Below are positions 8,701-17,814 of a DNA stretch of 39,284 nt, piece after piece (within the stretch, counting starts at the first letter, position 1; every line of letters begins with the position of its first letter). Source of the stretch: Pararhodospirillum photometricum DSM 122 (lineage in GTDB: Bacteria; Pseudomonadota; Alphaproteobacteria; Rhodospirillales; Rhodospirillaceae); contig NC_017059.1 of the NCBI RefSeq assembly GCF_000284415.1, forward strand, positions 229,340-268,623, read 5' to 3'. The notes below the pieces were generated by a model. It saw only the letters and a program-made list of their open reading frames with translations, was not told the DNA's origin and searched no databases. The translations under genes were made by a program, and so were the position numbers.

Positions 8701-11043
8701 ATGGGGGACGCCGTGACAAGAATCACCGGGTGGTTGGGAGTCCTTGCGCTGGGCGGAGCGGTGGCCCTGGGGCCCGAGGCGGCGCTGGCGCAGACAAGAG
8801 CCGCCGCGCCCACGGGCGGTGTCAGCGGTGTCGTCGTGCAGCGTATTGTGATTGAAGGCACGCAGCGCATCGAATCCGAAACGGTGCGCACCTATCTCAG
8901 CCTCCATGAGGGCGAGCCTTACGACCCGGCCAAGGCGGACCGCTCCTTGAAGGAGTTGTTCGAAACCGGTCTGTTCTCTGATGTGACCATGAATCAGGAC
9001 GCCGGCGTTTTGACGGTCAAGGTGGTGGAAAATCCTATCATTAACCGGATCGCCTTCGAGGGGAACCGGCGGATCGAACAAGACGCCCTGGAAAAAGAAA
9101 TCCAGTTGCGCCCGCGCGTTGTTTATACCCGGGTGAAGGTCCAGGAAGACGTTCAGCGTATTCTTGAGCTTTACCGCCGCTCCGGCCGCTATGCCGTGTC
9201 GGTCGAGCCGAAGATCATCCAGCAAGAGCAAAACCGGGTTGACCTCGTCTTCGAGATTAACGAAGGCCCTTCCACCACGGTGAAGCGCATTGCCTTTATC
9301 GGGAACCAGAAGTACAGCGACGCTGACCTGCGCGAGGTGGTCGAGACTTCCGAGTCTGCGTGGTATCGCTTCTTGTCCTCGACCGACTCCTATGATCCCG
9401 ACCGCCTGAATTATGACCGCGAGTTGCTGCGCCGCTATTACCTGAAGCATGGTTATGCCGACTTTGAGGTCAAGTCGGCCGTGGCCGAGTTGTCGCCGGA
9501 CAAGGAGAGCTTCTTTCTGACCTTTACCGTGTCGGAAGGCGAGCGCTACCGCTTTGGTCAGATCAATGTCGAGACCACCTTGGAAGCCCTGAACCCCGAG
9601 GTCCTGCGCGCCGAACTCGATCTCAAGGCCGGAGATTGGTACAACGCCGACAAGGTGGAAAAGACCGTTCAAAAACTCACCGATAAGGTGGGAACCCTGG
9701 GCTACGCGTTCGTTGATGTCCGCCCCCGCGTGGAACGCGATCCCGAGGCTCGGACCATCGGCATGACGTTCCAGATCGACGAGGGCCCGCGGGTATTTGT
9801 CGAGCGGATCGACATCAACGGCAATATGCGCACCCACGACGAAGTGATCCGACGCGAGGTGTCCTTGGCCGAAGGAGACGCCTTCAATACGGCCAAGCTG
9901 CGGCGCTCGCGCCAAAACATCCAAGATCTCGGGTATTTCGAGAAGGTGGATGTCACCAACGAGCCGTCGCCCACCGCGGCGGATCGAACCGTGGTCAAAA
10001 TCAACGTGGCGGAAAAATCCACGGGCGAAGTCTCCTTTGGCGTGGGCTGGTCCAGCTCGGTTGGCGCCTTGGTCGAAGTGGGCGTGCGTGAGCGCAACTT
10101 CCTGGGACGAGGCCAGGATCTGAAGGCCTCCGTCTCCTGGGCCCAGCGTCGCAGCCAGGTGGATATCAGCTTTACCGAGCCTTACTTCCTGGACCGGCGC
10201 CTCAAGGCGGGGGTCGATGTGTATGCTTTGGAGCGCGATCTGACGGACGAAAGTTCCTACGATTATCGCTCCATCGGCACGGCATTGCGACTGGGGTATA
10301 ACTACAACGAGAGCTGGTCTCACTCCTTCCGCTATAACGCCGAGTATACGGACATCATCGACGTCGATGATGATGCGTCCGTCTATATTCGCAACCAGCC
10401 CGACAACACGGTGGTCTCCCTGGTCGGACACACGCTGACCTACGACAAGCGTGATAGCAAGCTGAACCCCAAGGACGGCTACTTCGTTTCGTTGGGCAAC
10501 GATATCGCCGGTTTGGGGGGCACGGAATATTTCGTGCGCTCCGACCTCAAGGCAGGGTACTACGCGCCACTTGGCGACTGGCTCGACTGGAATCCGGCGT
10601 GGTCCCTCTCGGTGCGCGGGCAGGCCGGGTATATTGTTGGGTTAGGTAAGGATGTTAACATCAACCAGCGCTACAATCTGGGCGGATCCAATCTGCGTGG
10701 CTTTGCCGCGGCCGGCGCCAGTCCTCGCGATAGCAGCACCGACGATGCCCTCGGCGGCAACTGGGTCAGTACCGGCACGGTCGAGATCGGCGTGCCCCTG
10801 GGGCTACCCGATGATCTTGGGTTGTCGGGGCGTCTGTTTTCTGATTTCGGCATGATTGGCCGACCGGATGATTTCGACTCTTCGTTGATTGATGCCTCAA
10901 CGTCGCCCCGCCTGTCCTTTGGCGGCGGCGTGACGTGGGTCTCGCCCGTGGGCCCCATCGCCATCGATGTGGGTTTCCCCGTGGTCAAAAAGTCGTTTGA
11001 TGAAACCGAACTGCTTCGGATTTCCTTTGGATCGAGGTTCTGA
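8701..11043 (+). CDS. bamA: outer membrane protein assembly factor BamA
   Basis: This is the core of the BAM complex, which inserts beta-barrel proteins into the outer membrane. About 780 residues: a signal peptide ending near 'AALAQT', five POTRA repeats ('RIVIEGTQRIESETVRTYL', 'RIAFEGNRRIEQDAL', 'RIAFIGNQKYSDADLR' and so on), then the Omp85 barrel ending in 'LLRISFGSRF' with the terminal Phe typical of outer membrane barrels. The start is uncertain: GTG 8677, ATG 8701 and GTG 8713 share the frame, and I prefer the ATG. It runs directly into skp, with 2 bases between stop and start. Confidence 0.95.
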   Translation: MGDAVTRITGWLGVLALGGAVALGPEAALAQTRAAAPTGGVSGVVVQRIVIEGTQRIESETVRTYLSLHEGEPYDPAKADRSLKELFETGLFSDVTMNQDAGVLTVKVVENPIINRIAFEGNRRIEQDALEKEIQLRPRVVYTRVKVQEDVQRILELYRRSGRYAVSVEPKIIQQEQNRVDLVFEINEGPSTTVKRIAFIGNQKYSDADLREVVETSESAWYRFLSSTDSYDPDRLNYDRELLRRYYLKHGYADFEVKSAVAELSPDKESFFLTFTVSEGERYRFGQINVETTLEALNPEVLRAELDLKAGDWYNADKVEKTVQKLTDKVGTLGYAFVDVRPRVERDPEARTIGMTFQIDEGPRVFVERIDINGNMRTHDEVIRREVSLAEGDAFNTAKLRRSRQNIQDLGYFEKVDVTNEPSPTAADRTVVKINVAEKSTGEVSFGVGWSSSVGALVEVGVRERNFLGRGQDLKASVSWAQRRSQVDISFTEPYFLDRRLKAGVDVYALERDLTDESSYDYRSIGTALRLGYNYNESWSHSFRYNAEYTDIIDVDDDASVYIRNQPDNTVVSLVGHTLTYDKRDSKLNPKDGYFVSLGNDIAGLGGTEYFVRSDLKAGYYAPLGDWLDWNPAWSLSVRGQAGYIVGLGKDVNINQRYNLGGSNLRGFAAAGASPRDSSTDDALGGNWVSTGTVEIGVPLGLPDDLGLSGRLFSDFGMIGRPDDFDSSLIDASTSPRLSFGGGVTWVSPVGPIAIDVGFPVVKKSFDETELLRISFGSRF

Positions 11044-11045
11044 CG

Positions 11046-11633
11046 ATGGGATCCCTGAAAGGCGCGCGGCGGCTGGCTTGCGCGGCTCTGTTGTTTGTTT
11101 CCCTCCCGATGGGCGCCGCCCTGGCCGAGGACTTTCCCAACTCCACGGTCGGCGTGATCGACGTGCAGAAAATTCTCGCCGACTCGGCCGCGGCTAAGCA
11201 GGCTCGTGCCGAGCGCGACAAGTATCTGGCCACCTATCAGGCCCAGGCGCAGAAAGAGGAAAAGGCACTCCATGACGCCCAGGCCGCTTTGGCGCGGGAA
11301 ACCGACCAGGGCAGCGAGTCCTTCAAGAAAAAGCGCCAGGACTTTGAAAAGAAAGTCGGCGCCTTCCAGGTCCGCTTCACCACCTTGCGCCAGAATCTCG
11401 ACCGCGCCATGGCCCAGTCCCTGGGCGAGATCCAGGACATGGTCATTCGCGTGTCGGATCAGGTAGCGAGCGAACGCAGCGTCAATCTGGTCCTCTACAA
11501 GACCCAGGTGTTGTTGTTCGATCCCCGCATGAACATGACCGACGAGGTCCTGAAGCGGGTGGATACCAACCTGCCCAAGGTGACCTTCCCCAACCCGGAG
11601 CAACTGCCGGCCCCGTCCCAGGACGGCAAATAA
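11046..11633 (+). CDS. skp: OmpH/Skp family periplasmic chaperone
   Basis: The 195-residue protein has a clear signal peptide (residues 1-27, ending 'GAALAED'). The Skp/OmpH fold follows: 'VGVIDVQKILADSAAAKQ', then a long charged alpha-helical coiled-coil region (about residues 50-120), then 'VNLVLYKTQVLLFDP'. Skp carries unfolded outer membrane proteins to BamA, which fits its place immediately after bamA. It has an extended Pro-rich C-terminus. Confidence 0.92.
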   Translation: MGSLKGARRLACAALLFVSLPMGAALAEDFPNSTVGVIDVQKILADSAAAKQARAERDKYLATYQAQAQKEEKALHDAQAALARETDQGSESFKKKRQDFEKKVGAFQVRFTTLRQNLDRAMAQSLGEIQDMVIRVSDQVASERSVNLVLYKTQVLLFDPRMNMTDEVLKRVDTNLPKVTFPNPEQLPAPSQDGK

Positions 11634-11685
11634 GCTTTCCCGCTCGTTCGGGGCCCGGAAGACCTGAAGACTGATCCACAGACGG

Positions 11686-11713
11686 TTGACGTCGCAGGGC
11701 GGATCCGTAACAA
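11686..11713 (+). promoter_or_regulatory. weak promoter candidate upstream of fabZ
   Basis: TTGACG (11686-11691), a 16-base spacer and TAACAA (11708-11713) occur in the 200-base gap between skp and fabZ. The -35 box is good and the -10 box is poor. The gap otherwise holds no coding frame I can support. Confidence 0.25.
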
Positions 11714-11833
11714 AGGCGGCGCACACCCTGCGCATGGCAGGGGGCGTCGCCTCCCGGCTTCCGGGGCCTCTCCCTCTGACATGGCAGACCGGACGCGATC
11801 GGGGCGCGAACCCGCTGATGAGGACCCTAACGG

Positions 11834-12325
11834 ATGACAGAAGTGGCGCAGGCTGACGCACAGGACGTTGGATCCGGCGAGACAACCATTGATATCGGTC
11901 GGATCATGGACATGATCCCCCACCGCTATCCCTTCTTGCTGGTTGACCGGGTGATCAACGTGGTGCACGGCACCAGCGGAACCGGTATTAAAAACGTCAG
12001 CATCAACGAGCCGTTCTTTCAGGGGCACTTCCCCGGCCGACCGGTCATGCCCGGGGTTCTCATCGTTGAGGCCATGGCCCAGACCGCCGGCGTGCTGGTG
12101 GTTGATGCCTTGGGGGTCTCGGCTCAGGGCAAGCTCGTCTATTTCATGATCGTCGAGAATGCCCGCTTCCGTCGCCCGGTCGTTCCGGGGGATCAGCTCC
12201 ATCTCAACGTGACCAAAATTCGTAATCGGGGCGCTGTCTGGAAGTTCCAGGGCGAGGCCTGCGTCAACGACGTGATCGTAGCCGAGGCGACCTTCGCCGC
12301 CATGATCGCCGACGAGGAGAGGTAG
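11834..12325 (+). CDS. fabZ: 3-hydroxyacyl-[ACP] dehydratase FabZ
   Basis: The 163-residue hotdog-fold dehydratase of fatty acid synthesis acts on (3R)-hydroxyacyl-ACP, the same pool used by LpxA. '[17 protein letters not shown]' and '[20 protein letters not shown]' are diagnostic, with catalytic His65 and Glu79. The start ATG 11834 has GAGGAC upstream. It is followed by lpxA as usual. The usual lpxD gene is not found before it. Confidence 0.96.
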   Translation: MTEVAQADAQDVGSGETTIDIGRIMDMIPHRYPFLLVDRVINVVHGTSGTGIKNVSINEPFFQGHFPGRPVMPGVLIVEAMAQTAGVLVVDALGVSAQGKLVYFMIVENARFRRPVVPGDQLHLNVTKIRNRGAVWKFQGEACVNDVIVAEATFAAMIADEER

Positions 12326-12382
12326 GCTCCAGCCTGCGTCGCCTTTTTTGAGTCAGCTCGTTTTTGGTCATAAGGACTTCGC

Positions 12383-13180
12383 ATGCCCAGCGTTCACGCC
12401 ACCGCCGTGGTCGATCCCCGCGCCACCCTCGCCGAGTCGGTCACCATCGGGCCGTTTTGCACCGTCGGTCCCGATGTCGTCTTGGGCGAGGGCGTGACCT
12501 TGGTGAGCCATGTGGCGGTCAGTGGACGCACCCGGATCGGTGCCGGGACCACCGTGTTTCCCTTTGCCAGTCTTGGCAGCCCGCCGCAGGATCTCAAATA
12601 CCGGGGCGAGCCTTCAACCTTGGAGATTGGCGAGCGGAACGTCATCCGTGAGCACGTCACCATGAACCCCGGGACCGAGGGCGGGGGAATGATCACCCGT
12701 GTCGGCAACGGGGGCCTGTTCATGGTCGGCGTGCACGTGGCCCATGATTGCCACATTGGTGATGAGGTGATTATCGCCAACAATGTGCTGTTGGGCGGTC
12801 ACGTGCACATTGGTGATTGGGCTGTGTTGGGGGGCGGCGCCGCTGTTCACCAGTTCGTGCGCATCGGCAAGCTGGCCATGGTTGGTGGTGTCACCGGGGT
12901 GGAGGCGGATGTTATCCCCTTTGGCTCGGTGATCGGCAACCGTGCTCATCTCGCCGGTCTTAATATCGTCGGGCTGCGGCGCCGGGGCTATGCCCGCGAC
13001 GAGATGCATGCCTTGCGGGGGGCGGCCAAGCTGCTGTTTTCCGGGAGCGCCGTGGCCGAACAGCTTCCCTTGGTGGCCCAGCAGTATCCTGACTCGGCGA
13101 TCGTGGCCGAGGTGCTGGCGTTCGTGCAGGCCGACTCCTCGCGCGGGCTGTGCCGCCCCGAGGATCCCGACCTCGCATGA
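12383..13180 (+). CDS. lpxA: acyl-ACP--UDP-N-acetylglucosamine O-acyltransferase LpxA
   Basis: The 265-residue left-handed beta-helix enzyme does the first step of lipid A synthesis. Hexapeptide repeats are visible throughout residues 1-190 ('VTIGPFCTVGPDVVLGEGV', 'CHIGDEVIIANNVLLGGHV'). The catalytic histidine is His121 in 'HVAHDC', equivalent to His125 of E. coli. A helical C-terminus follows ('GLRRRGYARDEMHALRGA'). The stop overlaps the lpxI start (ATGA), indicating one operon. Confidence 0.96.
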   Translation: MPSVHATAVVDPRATLAESVTIGPFCTVGPDVVLGEGVTLVSHVAVSGRTRIGAGTTVFPFASLGSPPQDLKYRGEPSTLEIGERNVIREHVTMNPGTEGGGMITRVGNGGLFMVGVHVAHDCHIGDEVIIANNVLLGGHVHIGDWAVLGGGAAVHQFVRIGKLAMVGGVTGVEADVIPFGSVIGNRAHLAGLNIVGLRRRGYARDEMHALRGAAKLLFSGSAVAEQLPLVAQQYPDSAIVAEVLAFVQADSSRGLCRPEDPDLA

Positions 13181-14031
13181 CTGCGGGGCCGCCTCTTGCC
13201 ATCATTGCCGGTGGCGGCGACCTGCCGCATCGCGTGATGCGGGCCTGCCAAGCCCAGGGACGCCCGTTCCTGGTGGTCGGCCTGGAAGGTCAAGCCGATC
13301 CGGCCCAGTGGCCCGCCGAAATTCCCCAAGTGTGGACCCGGCTGGGACGGGCCGGCGAGGCGGCGGAGCGTCTTCTGGCGCGGGAGATTCATCATCTGTG
13401 TATGGCTGGCTGGGTGCGTCGCCCGAGTCTGACCTCCTTGATGTCCTTGTGGCCCGATTGGCGGACCGCCGCCTTTCTGGCCCGGGTCGGAGCCCAGGCT
13501 CTGGGTGACGATTCCCTGTTGCGAGCCATCGTGCGTGAGTTGGAGCACCACGGCTTTGTCGTGGAGGCACCGCACAGTGTCATTGGCGGCGAGGTGGCCG
13601 GGGCCGGCGTTTTGGGGTGCATTGAACCCGATGAACAGGGCTGGCGCGACCTGCGCCATGCCTTTCGCTTGGCCCGCGCCATCGGCGCCATGGACGTGGG
13701 GCAGGGGGCGGTGGTCCAACAGGGGCTGACCTTGGCTCTGGAGGCCATCGAGGGCACCGATGCCATGTTGGAGCGCTGCGCCGGTCTGGCCCGTGAAGGG
13801 GGGGGCGGCGTCTTGGTCAAGGCCTGCAAGCCGCAACAAGACCGTCGCGTGGATCTGCCGGCCGTGGGGCCCCGGACCCTCGACAACGCGCGGGCGGCCG
13901 GATTGCGGGGCGTCGGCGTCGAGGCCGGGGCTACCTTGCTGATTGATCCCGAGGCGGTCCGTGCCCGGGCCGATGCCCTGGGCCTGTTCCTGGTTGGCCT
14001 CACTCCCGCCGATGTGGAGATGCTCCCATGA
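13177..14031 (+). CDS. lpxI: UDP-2,3-diacylglucosamine pyrophosphatase LpxI
   Basis: The 284-residue DUF1009 protein is the alphaproteobacterial replacement for LpxH and hydrolyses UDP-2,3-diacylglucosamine to lipid X and UMP. Signatures: 'LAIIAGGGDLPHRV' at the N-terminus, 'DDSLLRAIVRELEHHGF', 'DVGQGAVVQQGLTLALEAIEGTD', 'KACKPQQDRRVDLPAVGPRT' and the C-terminal 'LFLVGL'. The ATG at 13177 forms an ATGA overlap with lpxA, so the longer frame from 13150 is not used. It is followed by an ATGA overlap with lpxB. Confidence 0.94.
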   Translation: MTAGPPLAIIAGGGDLPHRVMRACQAQGRPFLVVGLEGQADPAQWPAEIPQVWTRLGRAGEAAERLLAREIHHLCMAGWVRRPSLTSLMSLWPDWRTAAFLARVGAQALGDDSLLRAIVRELEHHGFVVEAPHSVIGGEVAGAGVLGCIEPDEQGWRDLRHAFRLARAIGAMDVGQGAVVQQGLTLALEAIEGTDAMLERCAGLAREGGGGVLVKACKPQQDRRVDLPAVGPRTLDNARAAGLRGVGVEAGATLLIDPEAVRARADALGLFLVGLTPADVEMLP

Positions 14032-15182
14032 CCGCTCCCCTGATTTACCTCATCGCCGGCGAGCCCTCCGGCGATCAGTTGGGGGCCCATTTGATGCGCG
14101 CCCTCAAGACCGAAACCCAAGGGGAGGTCCGCTTCGCCGGCATTGGCGGCGAGCAAATGGCCGCCGAGGGCCTGGATAGCCTGATCCCCATGGGGGAATT
14201 GGCGATCATGGGCTTTCTCGAGGTCTTGCCGGCCACTGTCCGCCTGATGCGGCGCCTCAAGGAAACCGTGGCCGACATCAAGGCCCAGGCGCCGGCGGCG
14301 GTGGTGACCATCGACTCCTGGGGCTTTACCGGCCGGGTGCAGGCGGCCCTGCGCGACCAGGGCGTGGCCACGCAGCGGATCCATTACGTGGCCCCCATGG
14401 TCTGGATCTGGAAGGCCGGGCGCGCCAAGGCAGTGGCGACGCGGGTCGAGCACCTGTTGTGCTTGTGGCCGTTCGAGCCAGCCTTGTTCACCCCCCACGG
14501 CGGGCAGGCCTCCCATGTGGGTCATGCGGTGATTGAGGCCGGTCTGGACCGGGGCGATGCGTCGGCGTTTCGTCGGCGCCATGGCTTGGCCGAGGACGCT
14601 CCGATCTTGCTGGTGCTGCCCGGCAGCCGCAAAGGCGAGTTGCGCCGGTTGGTTCCGGTATTTGCCGAGGTGGTGCGGGCCCTGGCGCCGGGACGGCCCG
14701 ACTTGCAGGTGGTGATCCCGACCTTGGCCCATCTGCGCGCCAAGTTGGAGGCCGAGACCCGCGACTGGCCGGTGCCGGTGTGCGTGGTGGGCGGGGAGGA
14801 AAAGGCCGATGCCTTTGCTGCCGCCCGCGCCGCCTTGGCCGCCTCGGGCACCATCAGCCTGGAACTGGCCTTAGCCGGAGTGCCCCACCTCGTGGCCTAC
14901 AAGGTCAATCCCGCCTCGGCCTTCCTGTTCCGCCGGGTTTTGCTGCCCGGGCGGCGTTTTGTGAACATGATCAATATTCTGCTCGACCGCTTGGTGGTGC
15001 CTGAGCTGCTCCAAGAAGCGTGTACGGCCAAGAGGTTAGAGAAAACACTGCAAGGCCTGATGGATGATGAAACCGTCCGCGCTCAACAACGCGCCGGGCT
15101 GAAAGAGGCGGTGGCCTTGCTGCACGGCGGCGACGACAAACCCTCGGTCATCGCGGCCCGCCAGATTCTTGCAAAGATATGA
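14028..15182 (+). CDS. lpxB: lipid-A-disaccharide synthase
   Basis: The 384-residue glycosyltransferase joins lipid X to UDP-2,3-diacylglucosamine at the inner membrane. Motifs: 'YLIAGEPSGDQLGAHLM' at the N-terminus, 'GIGGEQMAAEGL', 'HYVAPMVWIWKAGRA', 'LLVLPGSRKGELRRL', and 'AASGTISLELALAGVPHLVAYK' with 'FVNMINILLDRLVVPELLQ' near the C-terminus. It is the last gene of the long envelope operon. The stop codon (15180-15182) touches the first copy of the palindromic repeat, which likely ends transcription. Confidence 0.96.
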   Translation: MTAPLIYLIAGEPSGDQLGAHLMRALKTETQGEVRFAGIGGEQMAAEGLDSLIPMGELAIMGFLEVLPATVRLMRRLKETVADIKAQAPAAVVTIDSWGFTGRVQAALRDQGVATQRIHYVAPMVWIWKAGRAKAVATRVEHLLCLWPFEPALFTPHGGQASHVGHAVIEAGLDRGDASAFRRRHGLAEDAPILLVLPGSRKGELRRLVPVFAEVVRALAPGRPDLQVVIPTLAHLRAKLEAETRDWPVPVCVVGGEEKADAFAAARAALAASGTISLELALAGVPHLVAYKVNPASAFLFRRVLLPGRRFVNMINILLDRLVVPELLQEACTAKRLEKTLQGLMDDETVRAQQRAGLKEAVALLHGGDDKPSVIAARQILAKI

Positions 15183-15257
15183 GGGGTCTGGGGAGGCGAG
15201 CCTCCCCAGCCTTCCCTTAAAAAAAGGCTGGGGAGGCGCGGCCTCCCCAGACCCCTC
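15181..15257. repeat. composite palindromic repeat, copy 1 (double unit)
   Basis: The outer arms GAGGGGTCTGGGGAGGC (15181-15197) and GCCTCCCCAGACCCCTC (15241-15257) are exact reverse complements. Inside them, GCCTCCCCAGCCTT (15200-15213) and AAGGCTGGGGAGGC (15224-15237) are also exact complements. Each half is a hairpin and the whole can fold as one long cruciform. It starts at the lpxB stop and lies between lpxB and the convergent oxidoreductase remnant, where a bidirectional terminator is expected. Confidence 0.9.
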
Positions 15258-15260
15258 GGG

Positions 15261-15881
15261 TTATTTGGCCCAGTCGTAAAGGGCCGGGCGCTCGGGCTGG
15301 GTGGTGATGGTCTGCGTCGCGCTGCCCGGGGCGGCTTGCAGGGCCCAGGACACTTCCAAGATATGCAGGCCCAGCGAAGCCGGGACCCGGTTAGGGCCGC
15401 CGCGCACCGCGTCCACCAGGGCCGAGATGCCACGCGCGAAGTCGAAGCGCGGGCCGCCGCCCTTCAAGCGCACCATGGTCGAGGGCTTGGCCGAGATCAG
15501 GCGCGGGCCGAGGCCGATGCCCGGGGCCCAGCCCTGGACCAGCCCTTCCACCTTGCGCAAGAGGCCGCGCGCGCCCGAGCAGCCCGCCGGGCTCAAGCTG
15601 GCCTGGGCCGGGAAATCCCACACGTCGGCCAAGCTGGCCGAGCCCTCGGTGCCGACAAGGCGCAAGGAGCGGTTGACCGGGCCGGTGGTGGCCGTGGTCA
15701 GGCGGGCGACGACGCCGTCGTCGAACTCCAGCAGGCCGAAGGACAGGTCCGGGGCGGCCTGGGCGTCGGCGCGGTGGGTGGCCAGCGCGGTGACGCGGCG
15801 CACGGGGCCGAACAAGGTCACCAGCGGGGCGATTTGGGTGCCGGCGTTTTCCAAACCGCGCCCCCTCCCACCACCCACCAA
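15261..15881 (-). pseudogene. Gfo/Idh/MocA-type oxidoreductase, C-terminal fragment
   Basis: The translated product (about 200 residues) resembles the C-terminal alpha/beta domain of Gfo/Idh/MocA dehydrogenases: 'ENAGTQIAPLVTLFGPVRRVTALATH', 'LLEFDDGVVARLTTA' and 'RLVGTEGSASLADVWD'. The N-terminal Rossmann domain with the GxGxxG nucleotide site and the catalytic Lys of 'EKP' is missing. Homology stops near 15860, about 20 bases from the ribosome binding site of the divergent thiolase. The fragment therefore has no natural start and cannot bind NAD(P). The substrate is unknown. I read it as a deletion remnant. Confidence 0.65.
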
Positions 15882-15895
15882 GGAGGGAATCCCCC

Positions 15896-17082
15896 ATGTC
15901 TCAAGACCCCATCGTGATCGTTTCCGCCCGTCGCACGCCCATGGGGGCGTTCCAGGGTCTTTTGTCGGGTCTACGGGCCCCGGCGCTGGGGGGGCGTGGC
16001 GATCAAGGCGGTGCTAGACGCCGCACCCGGCGCCGCCGCCCAGGTGGACAGTGTGCTGATGGGCTGTGTTCTGCCGGCCGGCCTGGGGGCAGGCGCCGGC
16101 CCGTCAGGCGGCCCATGCGGCGGGGCTGCCGTGGTCGGTGCCCTGCACCACCATCAACAAGATGTGCGGCTCGGCCATGGAGGCGACCATTCTTGCCGTC
16201 AATGCCCTCCAAGCCGGGGTGGCTCGGGTGGTGGTGGCCGGCGGCATGGAGAGCATGTCCAATGCGCCCTACCTCCTGGACCGGGCGCGCAGCGGCTATC
16301 GCCTGGGCCACGGCACGGTCAGTGACCACATGTTTCTGGATGGCCTGGAAGATGCCTACGACCGCGGCCGCCTGATGGGCACCTTTGCCGAGGACACCGC
16401 CCAGGCCTATGGCTTCGACCGCGCCCAGCAAGACGCCTGGGCCGTGCGCTCTTTGACCCGGGCCCAGGCTGCCCAGGCCGCCGACGCTTTCGCCCCCGAA
16501 ATCGTCGCGGTGTCGGTGCCGGCCAAGGGTGGCGCGGTGAGCGTGAGCCAGGACGAAATGCCGGCCAAGGCCGATCCGGCGCGCATTCCCACCCTCAAGC
16601 CGGCGTTTCGCGCTGATGGCACGGTGACGGCGGCCAACAGTTCCTCGATTTCCGATGGCGCCGCCGCCTTGCTGCTAACGCGAGCCTCGGTAGCCCAGGC
16701 CGAGGGCTGGCCGATCCAGGCGATCGTGCACGGCCATGCCGCCTTTGCCCAAGAGCCCCAGTGGTTCACCACCGCCCCGGCCGGGGCCTGCCGTCGCCTT
16801 TTGGACAGGACGGGATGGACCACGAACGCGGTCGAGGCCTGGGAAATCAACGAAGCCTTCGCCGTTGTCACCCTGGCGGCCCTGAGGGATCTGGACCTGG
16901 ATCCCGAACGGGTCAACAGTCTGGGCGGCGCGTGTGCGCTGGGCCATCCGATCGGCGCCTCGGGCGTGCGCATCGTGGTGACCTTGCTCAACGCGCTCGC
17001 CCGCCAGGGAACGCGGCGGGGGGTGGCGAGCCTGTGCATTGGCGGCGGCGAGGCCACTGCCTTGGCCGTGGAGCGCGTCTAA
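15896..17082 (+). pseudogene. acetyl-CoA C-acyltransferase (thiolase), frameshifted twice as sequenced
   Basis: Removing one G from the G7 run at 15988-15994 and one from the G5 run at 16085-16089 restores a single frame of 394 residues, the normal thiolase length. The parts read 'PIVIVSARRTPMGAFQG', then 'VAIKAVLDAAPGAAAQVDSVLMGCVLPAGLG', then 'QAPARQAAHAAGLP'. The nucleophilic Cys is in 'INKMCGSAMEA', the catalytic His in 'NEAF' plus 'GGACALGHPIGASG', and the second Cys in 'CIGGGEA'. AAGGAGGGA precedes ATG 15896. Thiolases split acetoacetyl-CoA, so it could act downstream of the liu pathway. As written, no complete enzyme would be made. Confidence 0.85.
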
Positions 17083-17135
17083 CCCCCTAGGCCCCCCTGG
17101 CGGTCCCCCAACGCAAGAACCTTGAGGAGGATTCG

Positions 17136-17810
17136 ATGCCCACCGTTCTCATCACCGGCGCCAACCGGGGCCTCGGCCTGGAATTCGCGCGGCAGTACAA
17201 GGCCGCCGGCTGGGATGTCATTGCCACCTGCCGTGATCCCATCGGCGCCGACGCCCTGGGGGCGCTGGGCGTCGAGGAACTGGCCCTGGATGTCGCCGAA
17301 CCGGGCGCCATTCCGGTGTTTGCTTCGCGCCTGGAGGGCCGTCCCCTCGACCTTCTGGTGTGCAATGCCGGCGTCTACGGCGGGGCGCAAGCCTTGACCG
17401 AGGTGGATATCGCGGCCTGGGAGCACACCTTCCGGGTCAATACCATCGCGCCCCTCAAACTGACCGAGGCCTTGTTGCCCAACCTGCGCCTGGCGCCGGG
17501 GGCCAAGGCCGTTTACGTCTCCTCGCTCATGGCCTCGATGACCGAGAACACCTCGGGCGGCGAGTATATTTACCGCTCGTCCAAGGCCGCCTTGAATGCC
17601 GTGGTCAAGAGCCTGAGCCTCGACCTGCGCGCCGATGGCATCACCGTTGCCGCCCTGCACCCGGGTTGGGTGCGCACCGACATGGGCGGCCCCAACGGCA
17701 TGATCGACGCCCCGGAGTCCGTCACCGGCCTGCGCCGGGTGATCGACGGCCTGACCCCGGCCGACAGCGGACGCTTCCTTGCCTATACCGGCGCCAACGT
17801 TCCTTGGTGA
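17136..17810 (+). CDS. short-chain dehydrogenase/reductase (SDR) family protein
   Basis: The 224-residue classical SDR has the NAD(P) motif 'LITGANRGLGLEFA' (TGxxxGxG, near residue 7), 'DLLVCNAG' (NNAG variant), catalytic Ser in 'AVYVSSLMASM' and the YxxxK pair in 'YIYRSSKAALNAV'. 'HPGWVRTDMGG' follows. This layout resembles the C-factor/sniffer-like group. The substrate is unknown. GAGGAGG precedes the ATG, 53 bases after the thiolase stop, and the next gene starts 4 bases after its end, so thiolase, SDR and isomerase are probably co-transcribed. Confidence 0.88.
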   Translation: MPTVLITGANRGLGLEFARQYKAAGWDVIATCRDPIGADALGALGVEELALDVAEPGAIPVFASRLEGRPLDLLVCNAGVYGGAQALTEVDIAAWEHTFRVNTIAPLKLTEALLPNLRLAPGAKAVYVSSLMASMTENTSGGEYIYRSSKAALNAVVKSLSLDLRADGITVAALHPGWVRTDMGGPNGMIDAPESVTGLRRVIDGLTPADSGRFLAYTGANVPW

Positions 17811-17814
17811 GGCC

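Noticed and set aside
8515..10431. 638-codon open frame on the minus strand opposite bamA
   Set aside because: It is a mirror of high-GC codon use. bamA on the plus strand has full domain structure, and the antisense product shows no family features.
12322..12350. Small hairpin and T-run after fabZ as a terminator
   Set aside because: The stem is only five base pairs and the T-run is separated from it, so I do not call it.
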